This document shows, one piece after another, positions 1 to 8,781 of a DNA stretch of 64,000 bases (position 1 is its first letter; each line of letters opens with the position of its first letter). The notes below the pieces were generated by a model. That model saw nothing but the letters and a program-made list of their open reading frames with translations, had not been told where the DNA came from and made no database searches. A program made the translations under genes and the position numbers. Source of the stretch: JAHKLT01 sp046197865 (GTDB taxonomy: Archaea; Methanobacteriota; Methanobacteria; Methanobacteriales; Methanobacteriaceae); NCBI RefSeq assembly GCF_046197865.1, contig NZ_CP166990.1:1612001-1676000 (forward strand), given 5' to 3'.

Positions 1-885
1 ATTAGATGGTTTGCAGTTAATGAATTCCTATATAAAAAATACAATAAAAAAATGAATTTTCATATAATTCCTGAGTTGGAATTTGATGGAAAAGTATCAG
101 GTAGAGATATAAGAAAAGCTATTTTAGATAATGATATGGAAATTCCAGAATATGTGAAAGAATTTCTTCCAAAAACAACAATTAAAATTTTAGAGCGAGA
201 AATAAAATTAGGCAATATTCCAGGTAAGAGAAACTTAAATGATATTGAAAAAAGAATGAACACCTACTCTAGAGGAAATTTAGAAAAAATAGCTTATTTA
301 ACTGGAAATGCTATTAATGAAATTGTTAAAGGTAGAGTTTATAGAGATGAAGAATCTATTTGGGCTACTTTTAGAAGAGCAGAATATGGCCCAGTCCTAA
401 CACGTTTAGCTATTAGTTCAATTGAAGAAGAAGTAAAAAAAGAAGAAGTTCTAAAATTAATGAAAGATTATGAAGCTAAAGGAATTATTCCTCCAGAACA
501 AAGTATTAATCGAGTGATTGAAAGAGCTTGGTATGTTGCAAATCAATCTGGAATTCCTGCATCTGAGGCAGATAAAGAATTTAAATCTAGTAAAATAAAA
601 GTAGATGATGTACCATTAAAATTATATGCTGGTTTGAATTTAACTAAATTTGAAAGTAAAATCATATCTGATGGTTTAACTGGAGATTTATATATAAATA
701 AAGATGGTAAAATAGCTATTGAAGTAAAAACTGATGGTAAAAAAATTAAAACAAATTTAAGATTACCTGCAAAAGAAGTTACTTATTTAAGATATGTTAT
801 GGATTCTCATTTTATTCCACTTCACAGCAAAATAATCCAATCCAAAAAAGGATATAAAGTAGAAATATCAATTCAAAATAGCTAA
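1..885 (+). CDS. Hypothetical protein, 5' end cut by window edge; possible PD-(D/E)XK-like fold
   Basis: I do not recognise this protein. The reading frame is open from base 1, and the codons before the ATG at 52 are in frame without a stop, so the gene probably begins outside the window. About 294 residues are visible. The middle is charged and helical. Near the C-terminus a GD is followed about ten residues later by IEVKT in a strand-like context, the spacing of a PD-(D/E)XK nuclease core; this is an inference from pattern only. Its stop overlaps by a few bases the stop of the convergent gene on the minus strand, so there is no room for a separate terminator. A DNA- or RNA-processing role is possible but unproven. 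Confidence 0.6.
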   Translation: MRWFAVNEFLYKKYNKKMNFHIIPELEFDGKVSGRDIRKAILDNDMEIPEYVKEFLPKTTIKILEREIKLGNIPGKRNLNDIEKRMNTYSRGNLEKIAYLTGNAINEIVKGRVYRDEESIWATFRRAEYGPVLTRLAISSIEEEVKKEEVLKLMKDYEAKGIIPPEQSINRVIERAWYVANQSGIPASEADKEFKSSKIKVDDVPLKLYAGLNLTKFESKIISDGLTGDLYINKDGKIAIEVKTDGKKIKTNLRLPAKEVTYLRYVMDSHFIPLHSKIIQSKKGYKVEISIQNS

Positions 886-1616
886 ATTTTCTTAAATTTT
901 TCTTTTGATGCTTTAATCATAGTTGTATCTTGAGAATTAAAAAATTCAATTAATTCCTCTAATTCTTCTATTTTTCTATTTTTATGTTTTATGCTATTAG
1001 AAATTCTAGAAGTTGATTTATTTTTAAAACTATTTCCTTCAGTTATAGCTAAAATATTAAAAAATTCTTCTTTTAAATTAAAATTTTCTGCAATTTCGAC
1101 AGATTCTATTAAAATAGCTGCTAATGATTTAGTATATGAACTTCTTAAACTTTTTAAAAGACTTGCATCACCAATATTTGAACTAATTACTTTAAAATCT
1201 ATATTACAATCATTTAAAAATTCTAATTTTAATGCCTTCTCACCAGAAGCTATAATGATTGGTTCTGAAGAACTAATTTTACCAATAATAGCTCCATCTA
1301 TAAAATTTTCACTTTCAAACTTTTTTACTGTATTAGGCGAAATATTATTTAAATCTAAATAATAACCATCCAAAAACTTAAAATATTTGTTGAAATTATT
1401 TAATGCTTGTTTTGGACTTGTTGCATCAATTAATAAATCACAATTAGATGCAACACTTTTAAACGAATCTAAAATTTCAATATTAGAATTTTTTATTCTT
1501 TTTATAGTTTTATTTGATCTTTCATCACATGATGTGATAGTTTTAATTCCATTTTTAGATAATAGTTCATTTATATGATAATTTACATCTCCAAAACCAA
1601 TAAAACCTACAATCAT
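882..1616 (-). CDS. NAD(P)-binding 6-phosphogluconate dehydrogenase-like protein (DUF1932 type)
   Basis: A 244-residue protein with an N-terminal Rossmann fold (GFIGFGDV, residues 3-10) and a DLNNISPNT segment resembling the substrate loop of the 3-hydroxyisobutyrate/6-phosphogluconate dehydrogenase superfamily. The C-terminal helical part (GDASLLKSLRSSYTKS) resembles DUF1932, with a lysine where the family has its catalytic residue. The substrate is unknown. I chose the ATG at 1616 over an upstream start at 1658: it shares one base with the ccdA-like stop (TAATG), has GGTG just upstream, and puts the dinucleotide fold at the N-terminus as usual. Translational coupling to the redox genes upstream is likely. 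Confidence 0.8.
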   Translation of the reverse strand: MIVGFIGFGDVNYHINELLSKNGIKTITSCDERSNKTIKRIKNSNIEILDSFKSVASNCDLLIDATSPKQALNNFNKYFKFLDGYYLDLNNISPNTVKKFESENFIDGAIIGKISSSEPIIIASGEKALKLEFLNDCNIDFKVISSNIGDASLLKSLRSSYTKSLAAILIESVEIAENFNLKEEFFNILAITEGNSFKNKSTSRISNSIKHKNRKIEELEELIEFFNSQDTTMIKASKEKFKKI

Positions 1617-2236
1617 TAAATCCACCCCATAGATAATAAAAACATATAAATTGCACATATTAAAATTAAAATTCCTGAAAGTTTTTGAATATAATTAGAA
1701 TTATTTATAAGCTTATTTAAGTTAATTTTTGAAAATAAATAGCTTATAATAAATAATGTTAGGCCAAAACCAATAGAATATATTAAAATATTTAAACTAG
1801 CATATAGTGGATCTGCAAATGATGCAAGTAATGCTATAAGTGAAGCAAGATATGCACTGAAACATGGTGCCCAAGCAATTGATGAAATAAATCCTAAAAT
1901 AAAAGAAAACTTTAATCCTTTTTTATAATTAAGCTTAGGTAAATTAAATTTAATAAAATTATAATCTAATACTAAATATAATCCCATTATAAATAATATA
2001 ATACATGCAATGATTCTAAAATAGAAAACATAATAATTTATAGCTATTGTAAAAAATCCTGTTAAAAATATAAGTAAAATAAAAATTAGTGAAAAACCTA
2101 AAATAAATGAAAGTATTTCTTTTTTATTTCTATTTTCTGTATTATATGCAAATAATATAGGAATTACTGGTATAATACAAGGAGATAAAACTGAAGCTAT
2201 TCCTGCAAGTAATGATATTATTGGTAAAATTTCCAT
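1616..2236 (-). CDS. ccdA: CcdA/DsbD-like thiol-disulfide transport membrane protein
   Basis: A 206-residue polytopic membrane protein with about six hydrophobic helices. The two family cysteines are visible: C20 in the SVLSPC motif of the first helix and C125 in AWAPC of the later helix. CcdA proteins carry electrons from cytoplasmic thioredoxin across the membrane to thiol proteins outside. The gene directly upstream encodes a membrane-anchored thioredoxin-like protein, the obvious partner; the two are separated by one base. The downstream oxidoreductase start overlaps this stop, so the three genes are probably one transcript. This organism has no obvious cytochrome c need, so general extracytoplasmic thiol reduction is the more likely role (inference). 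Confidence 0.9.
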   Translation of the reverse strand: MEILPIISLLAGIASVLSPCIIPVIPILFAYNTENRNKKEILSFILGFSLIFILLIFLTGFFTIAINYYVFYFRIIACIILFIMGLYLVLDYNFIKFNLPKLNYKKGLKFSFILGFISSIAWAPCFSAYLASLIALLASFADPLYASLNILIYSIGFGLTLFIISYLFSKINLNKLINNSNYIQKLSGILILICAIYMFLLSMGWI

Positions 2237-2237
2237 T

Positions 2238-2666
2238 TTATAAAAACCTTATAAATTCTGCACTATTATGATAACCAATAATTTCTTGACTTACATCACC
2301 ATTAGAATCTAAAAATACAATAGTAGGTGTAGTATATGCTGAAAATTTCCTTGCAATTTCAGGATCTTCATTAATATTTACTGGAACGAATATATAATCT
2401 TCATTTATTTTAGAAATAACCGTTTCATTTGATAATGTTTCATCTTCAAATTTATCGCAATAATAACAACTTGAACTTGTAAAATAGATTATAACGGTTT
2501 TATTGAGAGTTTTACCATCATTAATAGCTTGAGTATAATTATCAGAAATATTTAAAGTATTTACAGAATCTATTTCTGAGTTTGGACTATACATTGTAGA
2601 AAATGCAATAGCTACAATAATTAAAAATCCTGCTATTCCTAAAAAAACCCTAAAAATATTATTCAT
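2238..2666 (-). CDS. Membrane-anchored thioredoxin-fold protein
   Basis: A 142-residue protein with an N-terminal hydrophobic anchor (about residues 5-25) followed by a thioredoxin-fold domain. The active-site CYYC is at C67 and C70, and TTPT near residue 113 supplies the usual cis-proline. It resembles the thioredoxin_7/DUF255-type fold seen in thiol reductases outside the membrane. It sits one base ahead of the ccdA-like gene, so the simplest reading is that CcdA keeps this protein reduced. The target is unknown. The ATG at 2666 precedes the hydrophobic segment directly. Confidence 0.85.
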   Translation of the reverse strand: MNNIFRVFLGIAGFLIIVAIAFSTMYSPNSEIDSVNTLNISDNYTQAINDGKTLNKTVIIYFTSSSCYYCDKFEDETLSNETVISKINEDYIFVPVNINEDPEIARKFSAYTTPTIVFLDSNGDVSQEIIGYHNSAEFIRFL

Positions 2667-2719
2667 ATGCTTATTTTAATTTAACTAAAATAAATTTATT
2701 TCTATTAAAATATAATTTT

Positions 2720-3580
2720 TTAATTTTTCAATATTACCATATCTTGCATATTAAGATTTAAATCTTTAGCTATTGCAGAACATTTAACACAAAGTAAAAA
2801 GTACACATCTTTACCTTTTAAATCTACTTCTGTTAAACCTTCATAATTTCCAAGACCTTTAGATATTATGAAATCAGCATTATCAAAAATTTCTCTAAAT
2901 TCATCTGAAATTTCTGAATAAACTACTCCTACCGTATCTGTTCCAATAGAAACAATTTTTCCATATTTATCTAGACCTACTTCTATTGCATCTTCTAAGC
3001 ATGCATCATTTAAAATAGGTTTTTCTTTTACAGCTAATGTGATATTTATATCATATTCTTTAATTTTATCAAGAAGTAACTTATCAAAAACAATTTCTCC
3101 AGTATTATCTAAGAGATATAAAAGGTTTTTATGTTTTTTTAAGTCTTTTTCTAATTGTTCAGTATTATTAATAGCTAAATCTTTATTCAACCCAGGCATT
3201 ATTAATTTTTCAATATCTGTATTTAATTCAAATGCACCAAAATCTAATAAATTTCCCAAAATAGCTATTTTAACATGATTTTCTAAACTATCATTATTAT
3301 TTAATAGATCTTCAACCATTGGAAGGTATTTTAAAGCTATTTTATTACCTATCTTTTTTTCTTTAATATATGGGTCAGTACATCCTGTTTCTTCTTTAAT
3401 CATTTTATGAATTTGTGAACCTGTCTTATTTGAAGATGCATTTTCATTATAATTTTTAGCTAAAAATTCAAAAACATTTTCCATTAACTTAATTTTTAAA
3501 TCTTCATCATCACATGCTAAATCCATAGCTTCTTTAGCTTGTCTTAAAAAACAAGGTGCGCATTCATAATATACTTTCAT
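2720..3580 (-). CDS. DUF89 / ARMT1-like damage-control phosphatase
   Basis: A 286-residue protein of the DUF89 family, known as metal-dependent damage-control phosphatases acting on aberrant sugar or cofactor phosphates. Visible family motifs are an N-terminal CAPC (C7, C10), GNLLDF near residue 110, DNTGEIVFD near 157-165 with the metal-binding Asp and Asn, a KEKPILNDA segment, SKGLGNYEGL near 242-251, and a CVKC near the C-terminus. The CxxC pairs are typical of the archaeal branch. It lies 23 bases downstream of the sulfur-carrier gene on the same strand. The substrate cannot be told from sequence. Confidence 0.85.
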   Translation of the reverse strand: MKVYYECAPCFLRQAKEAMDLACDDEDLKIKLMENVFEFLAKNYNENASSNKTGSQIHKMIKEETGCTDPYIKEKKIGNKIALKYLPMVEDLLNNNDSLENHVKIAILGNLLDFGAFELNTDIEKLIMPGLNKDLAINNTEQLEKDLKKHKNLLYLLDNTGEIVFDKLLLDKIKEYDINITLAVKEKPILNDACLEDAIEVGLDKYGKIVSIGTDTVGVVYSEISDEFREIFDNADFIISKGLGNYEGLTEVDLKGKDVYFLLCVKCSAIAKDLNLNMQDMVILKN

Positions 3581-3603
3581 AAAATTACCTGGTTAAATTG
3601 TTT

Positions 3604-3807
3604 TTATCCACCATAAATAATTTGAATTAATTGAACTTCATCATTATCTTTTATAAGACTTTCCTCAATTACTATTTCATTATTTATTTTAGCTACAATA
3701 GTTTGAGAAGATAATTCTAAATCTTTTAGTAAATCATTTATAGAATATTCCTTGTTAGGTAAGTTTTTTTCCTCTTTTTTATTATTGAATAAAAGTGTAA
3801 ATTTCAT
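3604..3807 (-). CDS. MoaD/ThiS-family sulfur carrier protein (SAMP-like)
   Basis: A 67-residue beta-grasp protein ending in Gly-Gly (IIYGG), the C-terminus that is adenylated and thiocarboxylated in ThiS, MoaD and archaeal SAMP proteins. The KEYSINDLLKDLELSS and INNEIV segments fit the ubiquitin-like fold. It could supply sulfur to thiamine, molybdopterin/tungstopterin or tRNA thiolation. A PP-loop tRNA thiolase is encoded about 4 kb away at 7845-8777, which makes tRNA 2-thiolation plausible but unproven. It heads a short transcript with the DUF89 gene. Confidence 0.85.
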   Translation of the reverse strand: MKFTLLFNNKKEEKNLPNKEYSINDLLKDLELSSQTIVAKINNEIVIEESLIKDNDEVQLIQIIYGG

Positions 3808-4050
3808 TATCCATTTTTTCTTTTTTTTAATTAATATATTTATATTTTTTAAATTTGAAATTGTATGAGTTTATAAAAATGTTTTAAGATAATAATAATG
3901 ACTTATAAATGGTTAATTATTCTTAGAATATAAAATATAAATAATTAATTATTTTGTTTTAAAAAATAAGAAAAATTATTTAAAATCGATTAATTAAAGA
4001 AGTAATTAGTCTTTTAAAAAAAAAGACCATTAACTAAAAAGGAGAATATA

Positions 4051-7000
4051 ATGAAAAAAATAATTTATTTACTTCTATTTACACTATTTTTAATAGCACC
4101 AAGTTCCATAGAAGCTAATGAGAATTTAACTGAAGAAGACAATAAAATAAATAGTTTTATTTCTTCAAATAACATTGAAACCAGTTATCAATCCGGAGAA
4201 TTTCTAGAAATAAACTTAGAAGATGAAAATAAAAATAAAATACCAAATGCCACAATAGAATTAACAATAGAAAACAATACTCATTATATATTGACAGATG
4301 AAAATGGAAAAGGAAATTGGAAAGTTAATCTAAACACAGGAAATTATTTAGCACATTTTAACTTTAATGGAAGTGAAAAATATAATAAAAGTGAAAATAC
4401 ATGTAATATAATAGTTACAAAACAAGAAACAGAGCTTTTATCAATTGATACAATATTTAATAAAAAAGGAAATGCAATAGATTTTAATTTAATAGATAAA
4501 AACGGAAATCCTTTAGTTAATCAAGATATTCATATTTTAGTAAATGGAATAGAATACACAAGAAAAACTAATTATGAAGGTATTTCAAAACTCAATATAA
4601 ATTTAAATCCTGGACAATATCCAATTTATGCTTATTTTAAAGGTTTAAAAAATTATCAAAATTCTTCTGTAAACATTCTTTTAGATATATTAAATTCTAA
4701 TGAAAAATTAGATGTTGATTTAACAGGATATGATTTAAATCAATTTTATGGAGATGGAAATTACTATACAATTTGTTTAAAAGATAATAATGGAAAACCA
4801 TTGAAAGATTATCAAATAGCTATAAAAATAAATGGCGTTACATATTATCGTAACACTGATGAGAAAGGATTTTCTAAATTAAAAATAAATTTAGGTCCTG
4901 GAACATATAAAGTTGAATCTATATTTGAAGATGAACATTTTAATAAAAAAACAGTTTTAAACACCATTACAGTGAATTTAGGTCACACAAAGTTAATTTC
5001 AGAAGATTGTGAATTTTATTATGGTGATGGAAATTATTATAAAGTTCAATTACTTGATCAAAATAATAATTCTCTTGAAAATAAAAATATTGAAATTACA
5101 ATAAATGGAGTAAAATATACTAAAGAAACATTTAATGATGGTTTCGCTTTTTTAAAAATAAATTTGAATCCAGGAACTTATATTGTAAAATCTGAGTTTA
5201 TAGGAGAATATGGTAAAGTCAAATCATCCATTACAACAACATTAACCGTATTAAAACAGAATACATCCATTGAAAGTAACAATTTAACATTAAATAGAAA
5301 AGGAGAATATTTAGAAGCACAATTAAAAGATGGGTATGGAAAAGCTATTACAAATCAAATTATCAATATTAAAGTTAATGGTATAGAATATAGTCGAGTT
5401 ACAGATGAATCAGGAATAGCTAGACTTAAAATTAATTTACATACAAATATCTACGATGTTTACTACAATTTTAAAGAAAATCAATTTTATAAAAGCAGTA
5501 ATTATTTTAATATCCTAATAATAAAAGAAGAAAGCTATAAATTAGATACAATTTTAACAGTAGATAACTACAACATAACAGAAAAAGGTGATAAATTAAA
5601 AATAAATTTAAAAGATAGTAATGGAATAAATTTAGCAAACCAATTAGTGAAAATTTCAATTAATGGGCCTACATATGAAAGAATAACTGATAATGAAGGT
5701 AATGTTTATTTAACAATTAATTTAAATGAAAAACTTTATGATTTTACCTACATTTATGAAGGTTCATATAATTTCAATAAAATAGATGAAAATGGAAAAT
5801 TAAACGTCAATCACACTCCAAATTTTAGTTATAGTATTAATATTGATACTGTTTTAGAACTTAATTCTATTATTTTAAATACAACAGTTAAAGCACCAAT
5901 AGCTCGAATGATTTATATTACTGGTGAATTTGGAGAGTATAATTTTTGGTATAATCTAGAACAAGCTAAAAGTTATTCCAACATAGAGGATCTTCAAAAA
6001 AACATTATGTATTTTATTCCATTAAAAAATCCAAATAATGAAGTATTGTATTTCGATTTAAACACAAAAATAACTAGTCAAGGCATAAGTTTAATAGTTT
6101 ATGATGAATTTATAGAAGTAAAATATTATGGTCGTTTTGATAACAGATTAAATAAATTTGATGCTGTTTTTAAATGTTATAATTATTCAAATTTAGGATA
6201 TGAAAATTTAGAATTATATTTAAATAACGATAAAAAAGCTTCAATAGAATATACAAGCTATTTAAACTCCCCTAAGACAGATGAAATTGCCACAAATACT
6301 GGTGGTATTTATATTCCATACCATGAAAATGTAGAAACATTACTTGAAACAGAAAAGCTATCAATGGAGAGAAATGAAAAAATTAGCTATAATATAATGA
6401 ATAAATACTTTAATATTAATAATAATTATTGGAATTCTGAATTAGGCTATGATCTTATTCAAAGTTACTTATTATCAAATTCTAAAGTTACAGATGAAGA
6501 TGTTGATTATTACCTAAATTCAGCAAAAAGTAATGATAATATAGAAAATATTGTTAATGATTGTTTTTTATCTGCACTATCAACAGCTTGGATGAGTGAT
6601 AAATTAGCTACTGAATTAGAAGAAGAATATAATATTACTTGGTCTAAATCTAATTTTGATATTATTTTAAGTGGAATAAACTATTATGGAAAATATCTAA
6701 ATGCAATGGGCTATCAAAATCCTAATGATTACACTGGAGATATAGAAAACATAAGATCATTTAGATTTATGCATACAATTCTTTATAGTGAAATTGAAAA
6801 ATTTAGTTTAGAATTAAGTGGTCAAGAAGCAAATTGTGGATTGTCTGATGTAATAACTGCCATAATTTCAGGTGAGCCATTTAGTATAACAGATTATGAT
6901 GAATATCAAGTAATTTCATTATCAAATAGTCCTTCTCAATTAATTTATTATAAAAATTCAGGTTCTGTTGCAACAAGTGTCCAACAAGAAGATTTACAAA

Positions 7001-7596
7001 GTTCAAAAGGAGCTGTAATAAATTTTTTAGGTTATTTATATCCAAATATAGTAAAATTAAATTTTAATTCATTAAATAGTCAATTTAAAAAAATTTATAA
7101 TAATGTAGGCTCTTCAATTGCAAATATAATAAATATACGTAGCAAAATTAATTATGGAATAGTAAAAGGAGTAGGGGAATTATATGCTGCAAGTAAAACC
7201 TTATTAACAAAATCTCCGAATTTAGTAGCTTTTATGTTTACAGCTACTGAAATAATGTGTGGAATAAGAGATAATGCTGAATATGAAGATTGGAGATATT
7301 TTGGAATGTATCCTGTGTGGAAAGGAAAAACATTCCAGTTTATCAGTGAAAATAAAGTAGAATATACAAATATTTATGGGCAAACTTATGAATCATATGA
7401 TCAAATACATGTTATAATTCCATATAAAGGAAATTGGGCCCCACTTGGAGAAAATGAATTAGATAGAGATAATGCATACATAATAAGTGATGCATATGGA
7501 AGAGTAAATATAACTGCAGAAGATACATACAAGCTTGAAGCAGAAAGTGACAAATATTACATAGAAAGAGGCCATAGCTGGATAACAGAATTATAA
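4051..7596 (+). CDS. Large secreted adhesin-like protein with Ig-like repeats
   Basis: An 1181-residue protein with a signal peptide (MKK, a hydrophobic run, then a cut likely near residue 22). Residues about 50-590 hold six or so degenerate Ig-like repeats of 85-100 residues, each with a ND.NG..L.N..I.I.ING..Y.R.T...G...L.INL.PG.Y pattern, the repeat of methanogen adhesin-like proteins and of the protein at 62755-64000. Residues about 600-1181 are a different domain I do not recognise, with no obvious C-terminal membrane anchor. It probably sits on the outside of the pseudomurein wall. RBS AAGGAG lies just before the ATG. A small membrane protein follows 12 bases downstream. Confidence 0.85.
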   Translation: MKKIIYLLLFTLFLIAPSSIEANENLTEEDNKINSFISSNNIETSYQSGEFLEINLEDENKNKIPNATIELTIENNTHYILTDENGKGNWKVNLNTGNYLAHFNFNGSEKYNKSENTCNIIVTKQETELLSIDTIFNKKGNAIDFNLIDKNGNPLVNQDIHILVNGIEYTRKTNYEGISKLNINLNPGQYPIYAYFKGLKNYQNSSVNILLDILNSNEKLDVDLTGYDLNQFYGDGNYYTICLKDNNGKPLKDYQIAIKINGVTYYRNTDEKGFSKLKINLGPGTYKVESIFEDEHFNKKTVLNTITVNLGHTKLISEDCEFYYGDGNYYKVQLLDQNNNSLENKNIEITINGVKYTKETFNDGFAFLKINLNPGTYIVKSEFIGEYGKVKSSITTTLTVLKQNTSIESNNLTLNRKGEYLEAQLKDGYGKAITNQIINIKVNGIEYSRVTDESGIARLKINLHTNIYDVYYNFKENQFYKSSNYFNILIIKEESYKLDTILTVDNYNITEKGDKLKINLKDSNGINLANQLVKISINGPTYERITDNEGNVYLTINLNEKLYDFTYIYEGSYNFNKIDENGKLNVNHTPNFSYSINIDTVLELNSIILNTTVKAPIARMIYITGEFGEYNFWYNLEQAKSYSNIEDLQKNIMYFIPLKNPNNEVLYFDLNTKITSQGISLIVYDEFIEVKYYGRFDNRLNKFDAVFKCYNYSNLGYENLELYLNNDKKASIEYTSYLNSPKTDEIATNTGGIYIPYHENVETLLETEKLSMERNEKISYNIMNKYFNINNNYWNSELGYDLIQSYLLSNSKVTDEDVDYYLNSAKSNDNIENIVNDCFLSALSTAWMSDKLATELEEEYNITWSKSNFDIILSGINYYGKYLNAMGYQNPNDYTGDIENIRSFRFMHTILYSEIEKFSLELSGQEANCGLSDVITAIISGEPFSITDYDEYQVISLSNSPSQLIYYKNSGSVATSVQQEDLQSSKGAVINFLGYLYPNIVKLNFNSLNSQFKKIYNNVGSSIANIINIRSKINYGIVKGVGELYAASKTLLTKSPNLVAFMFTATEIMCGIRDNAEYEDWRYFGMYPVWKGKTFQFISENKVEYTNIYGQTYESYDQIHVIIPYKGNWAPLGENELDRDNAYIISDAYGRVNITAEDTYKLEAESDKYYIERGHSWITEL

Positions 7597-7608
7597 AAAG
7601 GTGCAAAG

Positions 7609-7848
7609 ATGGATAATAAATTAAAAATTTTAACAATAATGAATTATAGTGTAACAATATTGCTAATTTTACTTGGAATTTATGGAATTTTTATTGGAGG
7701 ATTAAAAGCTAGTTTAACATATCAATTAATCTTTTTATTTATAATTGTTCCAATGTATGTTATATCAGAAAAATATAATGTAGAATATAATAATATAACA
7801 TTTCCTATAGGATTTATTTTAGGAATAATTGTTACTTATTGGGGTTAA
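7609..7848 (+). CDS. Small membrane protein, unknown function
   Basis: A 79-residue protein with three hydrophobic segments (about residues 10-30, 37-53 and 63-79). GGTG stands upstream of the ATG at the right spacing. It follows the adhesin-like gene closely on the same strand and is probably cotranscribed. Its stop overlaps the stop of the convergent tRNA thiolase gene by four bases. No family recognised. Confidence 0.65.
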   Translation: MDNKLKILTIMNYSVTILLILLGIYGIFIGGLKASLTYQLIFLFIIVPMYVISEKYNVEYNNITFPIGFILGIIVTYWG

Positions 7849-8777
7849 AAATTGATTTCGCAATCAAGTTCTTTTAAAAAAGTACATACCCTACATAACT
7901 TATTTGATGATGGTTCACCACAAATTTCACAATTTGAATAAGTAAAACTAGGAGATAATTCTTTTTTAATAGCTGGTTTTATTTTATCAAAACCTCTAAG
8001 GGTAGAATACATTATAGTTGGGTGATTAATAGATAAGTCTTGTAAAATTTCTCCAACTTCCCCTCTAAAAGATTGACTTGAATAAGGACATCCATCTAAG
8101 TGAACATCTAAATTTCGAGCTAAAACATATAAACCTATTTCCCTTTCAGGAACTTCACGAAGTGGTTTAATCTTTACAGTAAATTTATCGCTTTTTGAAG
8201 TAGTTTTAGCTCCTAATTTAGTTAAATTATCAATATTTCCTTCTAAATAATTCATTAAAATAGCTTGAGATTCATCATTTAAATTATGACCAGTAGCTAT
8301 TTTTGTTGCACCCATATCTTTAGCTGCTTTATTTATAATCCAACGTCTAAAAACACCACAATATGTACAAGAACCTCGATGATTTTCTTTTTTCATTATC
8401 TCATCAAGAGTTATATTAAATGAATCTTTAAAAGAAACTACTTTGTGCTCTATTCCTAGTCTTTTTGCATGAGAAATAGCTATATCTACACCATCTTGGC
8501 GATAGTTATCTATTCCTTCATCAACTGTAACAGCACAGATATCTATAATATGTCTTTGACGAAATGTTTCTAAAATATCTAAAGTAGCTACACTATCTTT
8601 ACCACCAGATAAAGCAACTAAAACTTTATCTCCCTTTTCAAGTAACTTTTCTTTTTTTATTGTTTGAATAGCTTTTTTTTGAATAGATCTAATAAAACAA
8701 TCACTACATAATGATTGACCTGATTCTTTTCTATGAATTATAATTTTAGGATTTCCACATTTACTACATTTTTCCAT
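7845..8777 (-). CDS. ncsA: tRNA 2-thiolation PP-loop ATPase, TtuA/NcsA type (TIGR00269-like)
   Basis: A 310-residue enzyme of the TtuA/NcsA (Ncs6/CTU1) group that adenylates a tRNA uridine and replaces its oxygen with sulfur. It has an N-terminal zinc finger (C4, C7, C24, C27), the PP-loop SGGKDS at 57-62, the three cysteines that bind the [4Fe-4S] cluster (C137 and C140 in CTYC, C230 in DGCP), a GHNLNDES motif at 163-170, and a C-terminal zinc finger (C283, C286, C295, C298). All expected residues are present. Sulfur probably comes from a thiocarboxylated carrier such as the product of 3604-3807. It ends a minus-strand group with the VWA and MoxR genes. Confidence 0.9.
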   Translation of the reverse strand: MEKCSKCGNPKIIIHRKESGQSLCSDCFIRSIQKKAIQTIKKEKLLEKGDKVLVALSGGKDSVATLDILETFRQRHIIDICAVTVDEGIDNYRQDGVDIAISHAKRLGIEHKVVSFKDSFNITLDEIMKKENHRGSCTYCGVFRRWIINKAAKDMGATKIATGHNLNDESQAILMNYLEGNIDNLTKLGAKTTSKSDKFTVKIKPLREVPEREIGLYVLARNLDVHLDGCPYSSQSFRGEVGEILQDLSINHPTIMYSTLRGFDKIKPAIKKELSPSFTYSNCEICGEPSSNKLCRVCTFLKELDCEINF

Positions 8778-8781
8778 TTTA

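Noticed and set aside
1616..2666. Cytochrome c maturation locus
   Set aside because: Only CcdA and a thioredoxin-like protein are present; no CXXCH protein or haem lyase is seen.
4009..4027. GTCTTTT/AAAAGAC hairpin before the adhesin as a riboswitch
   Set aside because: Only a 7-bp A/T-rich stem; too weak to call a regulatory RNA.
7412..7657. Minus-strand open frame over the adhesin end
   Set aside because: Antisense shadow with no RBS.
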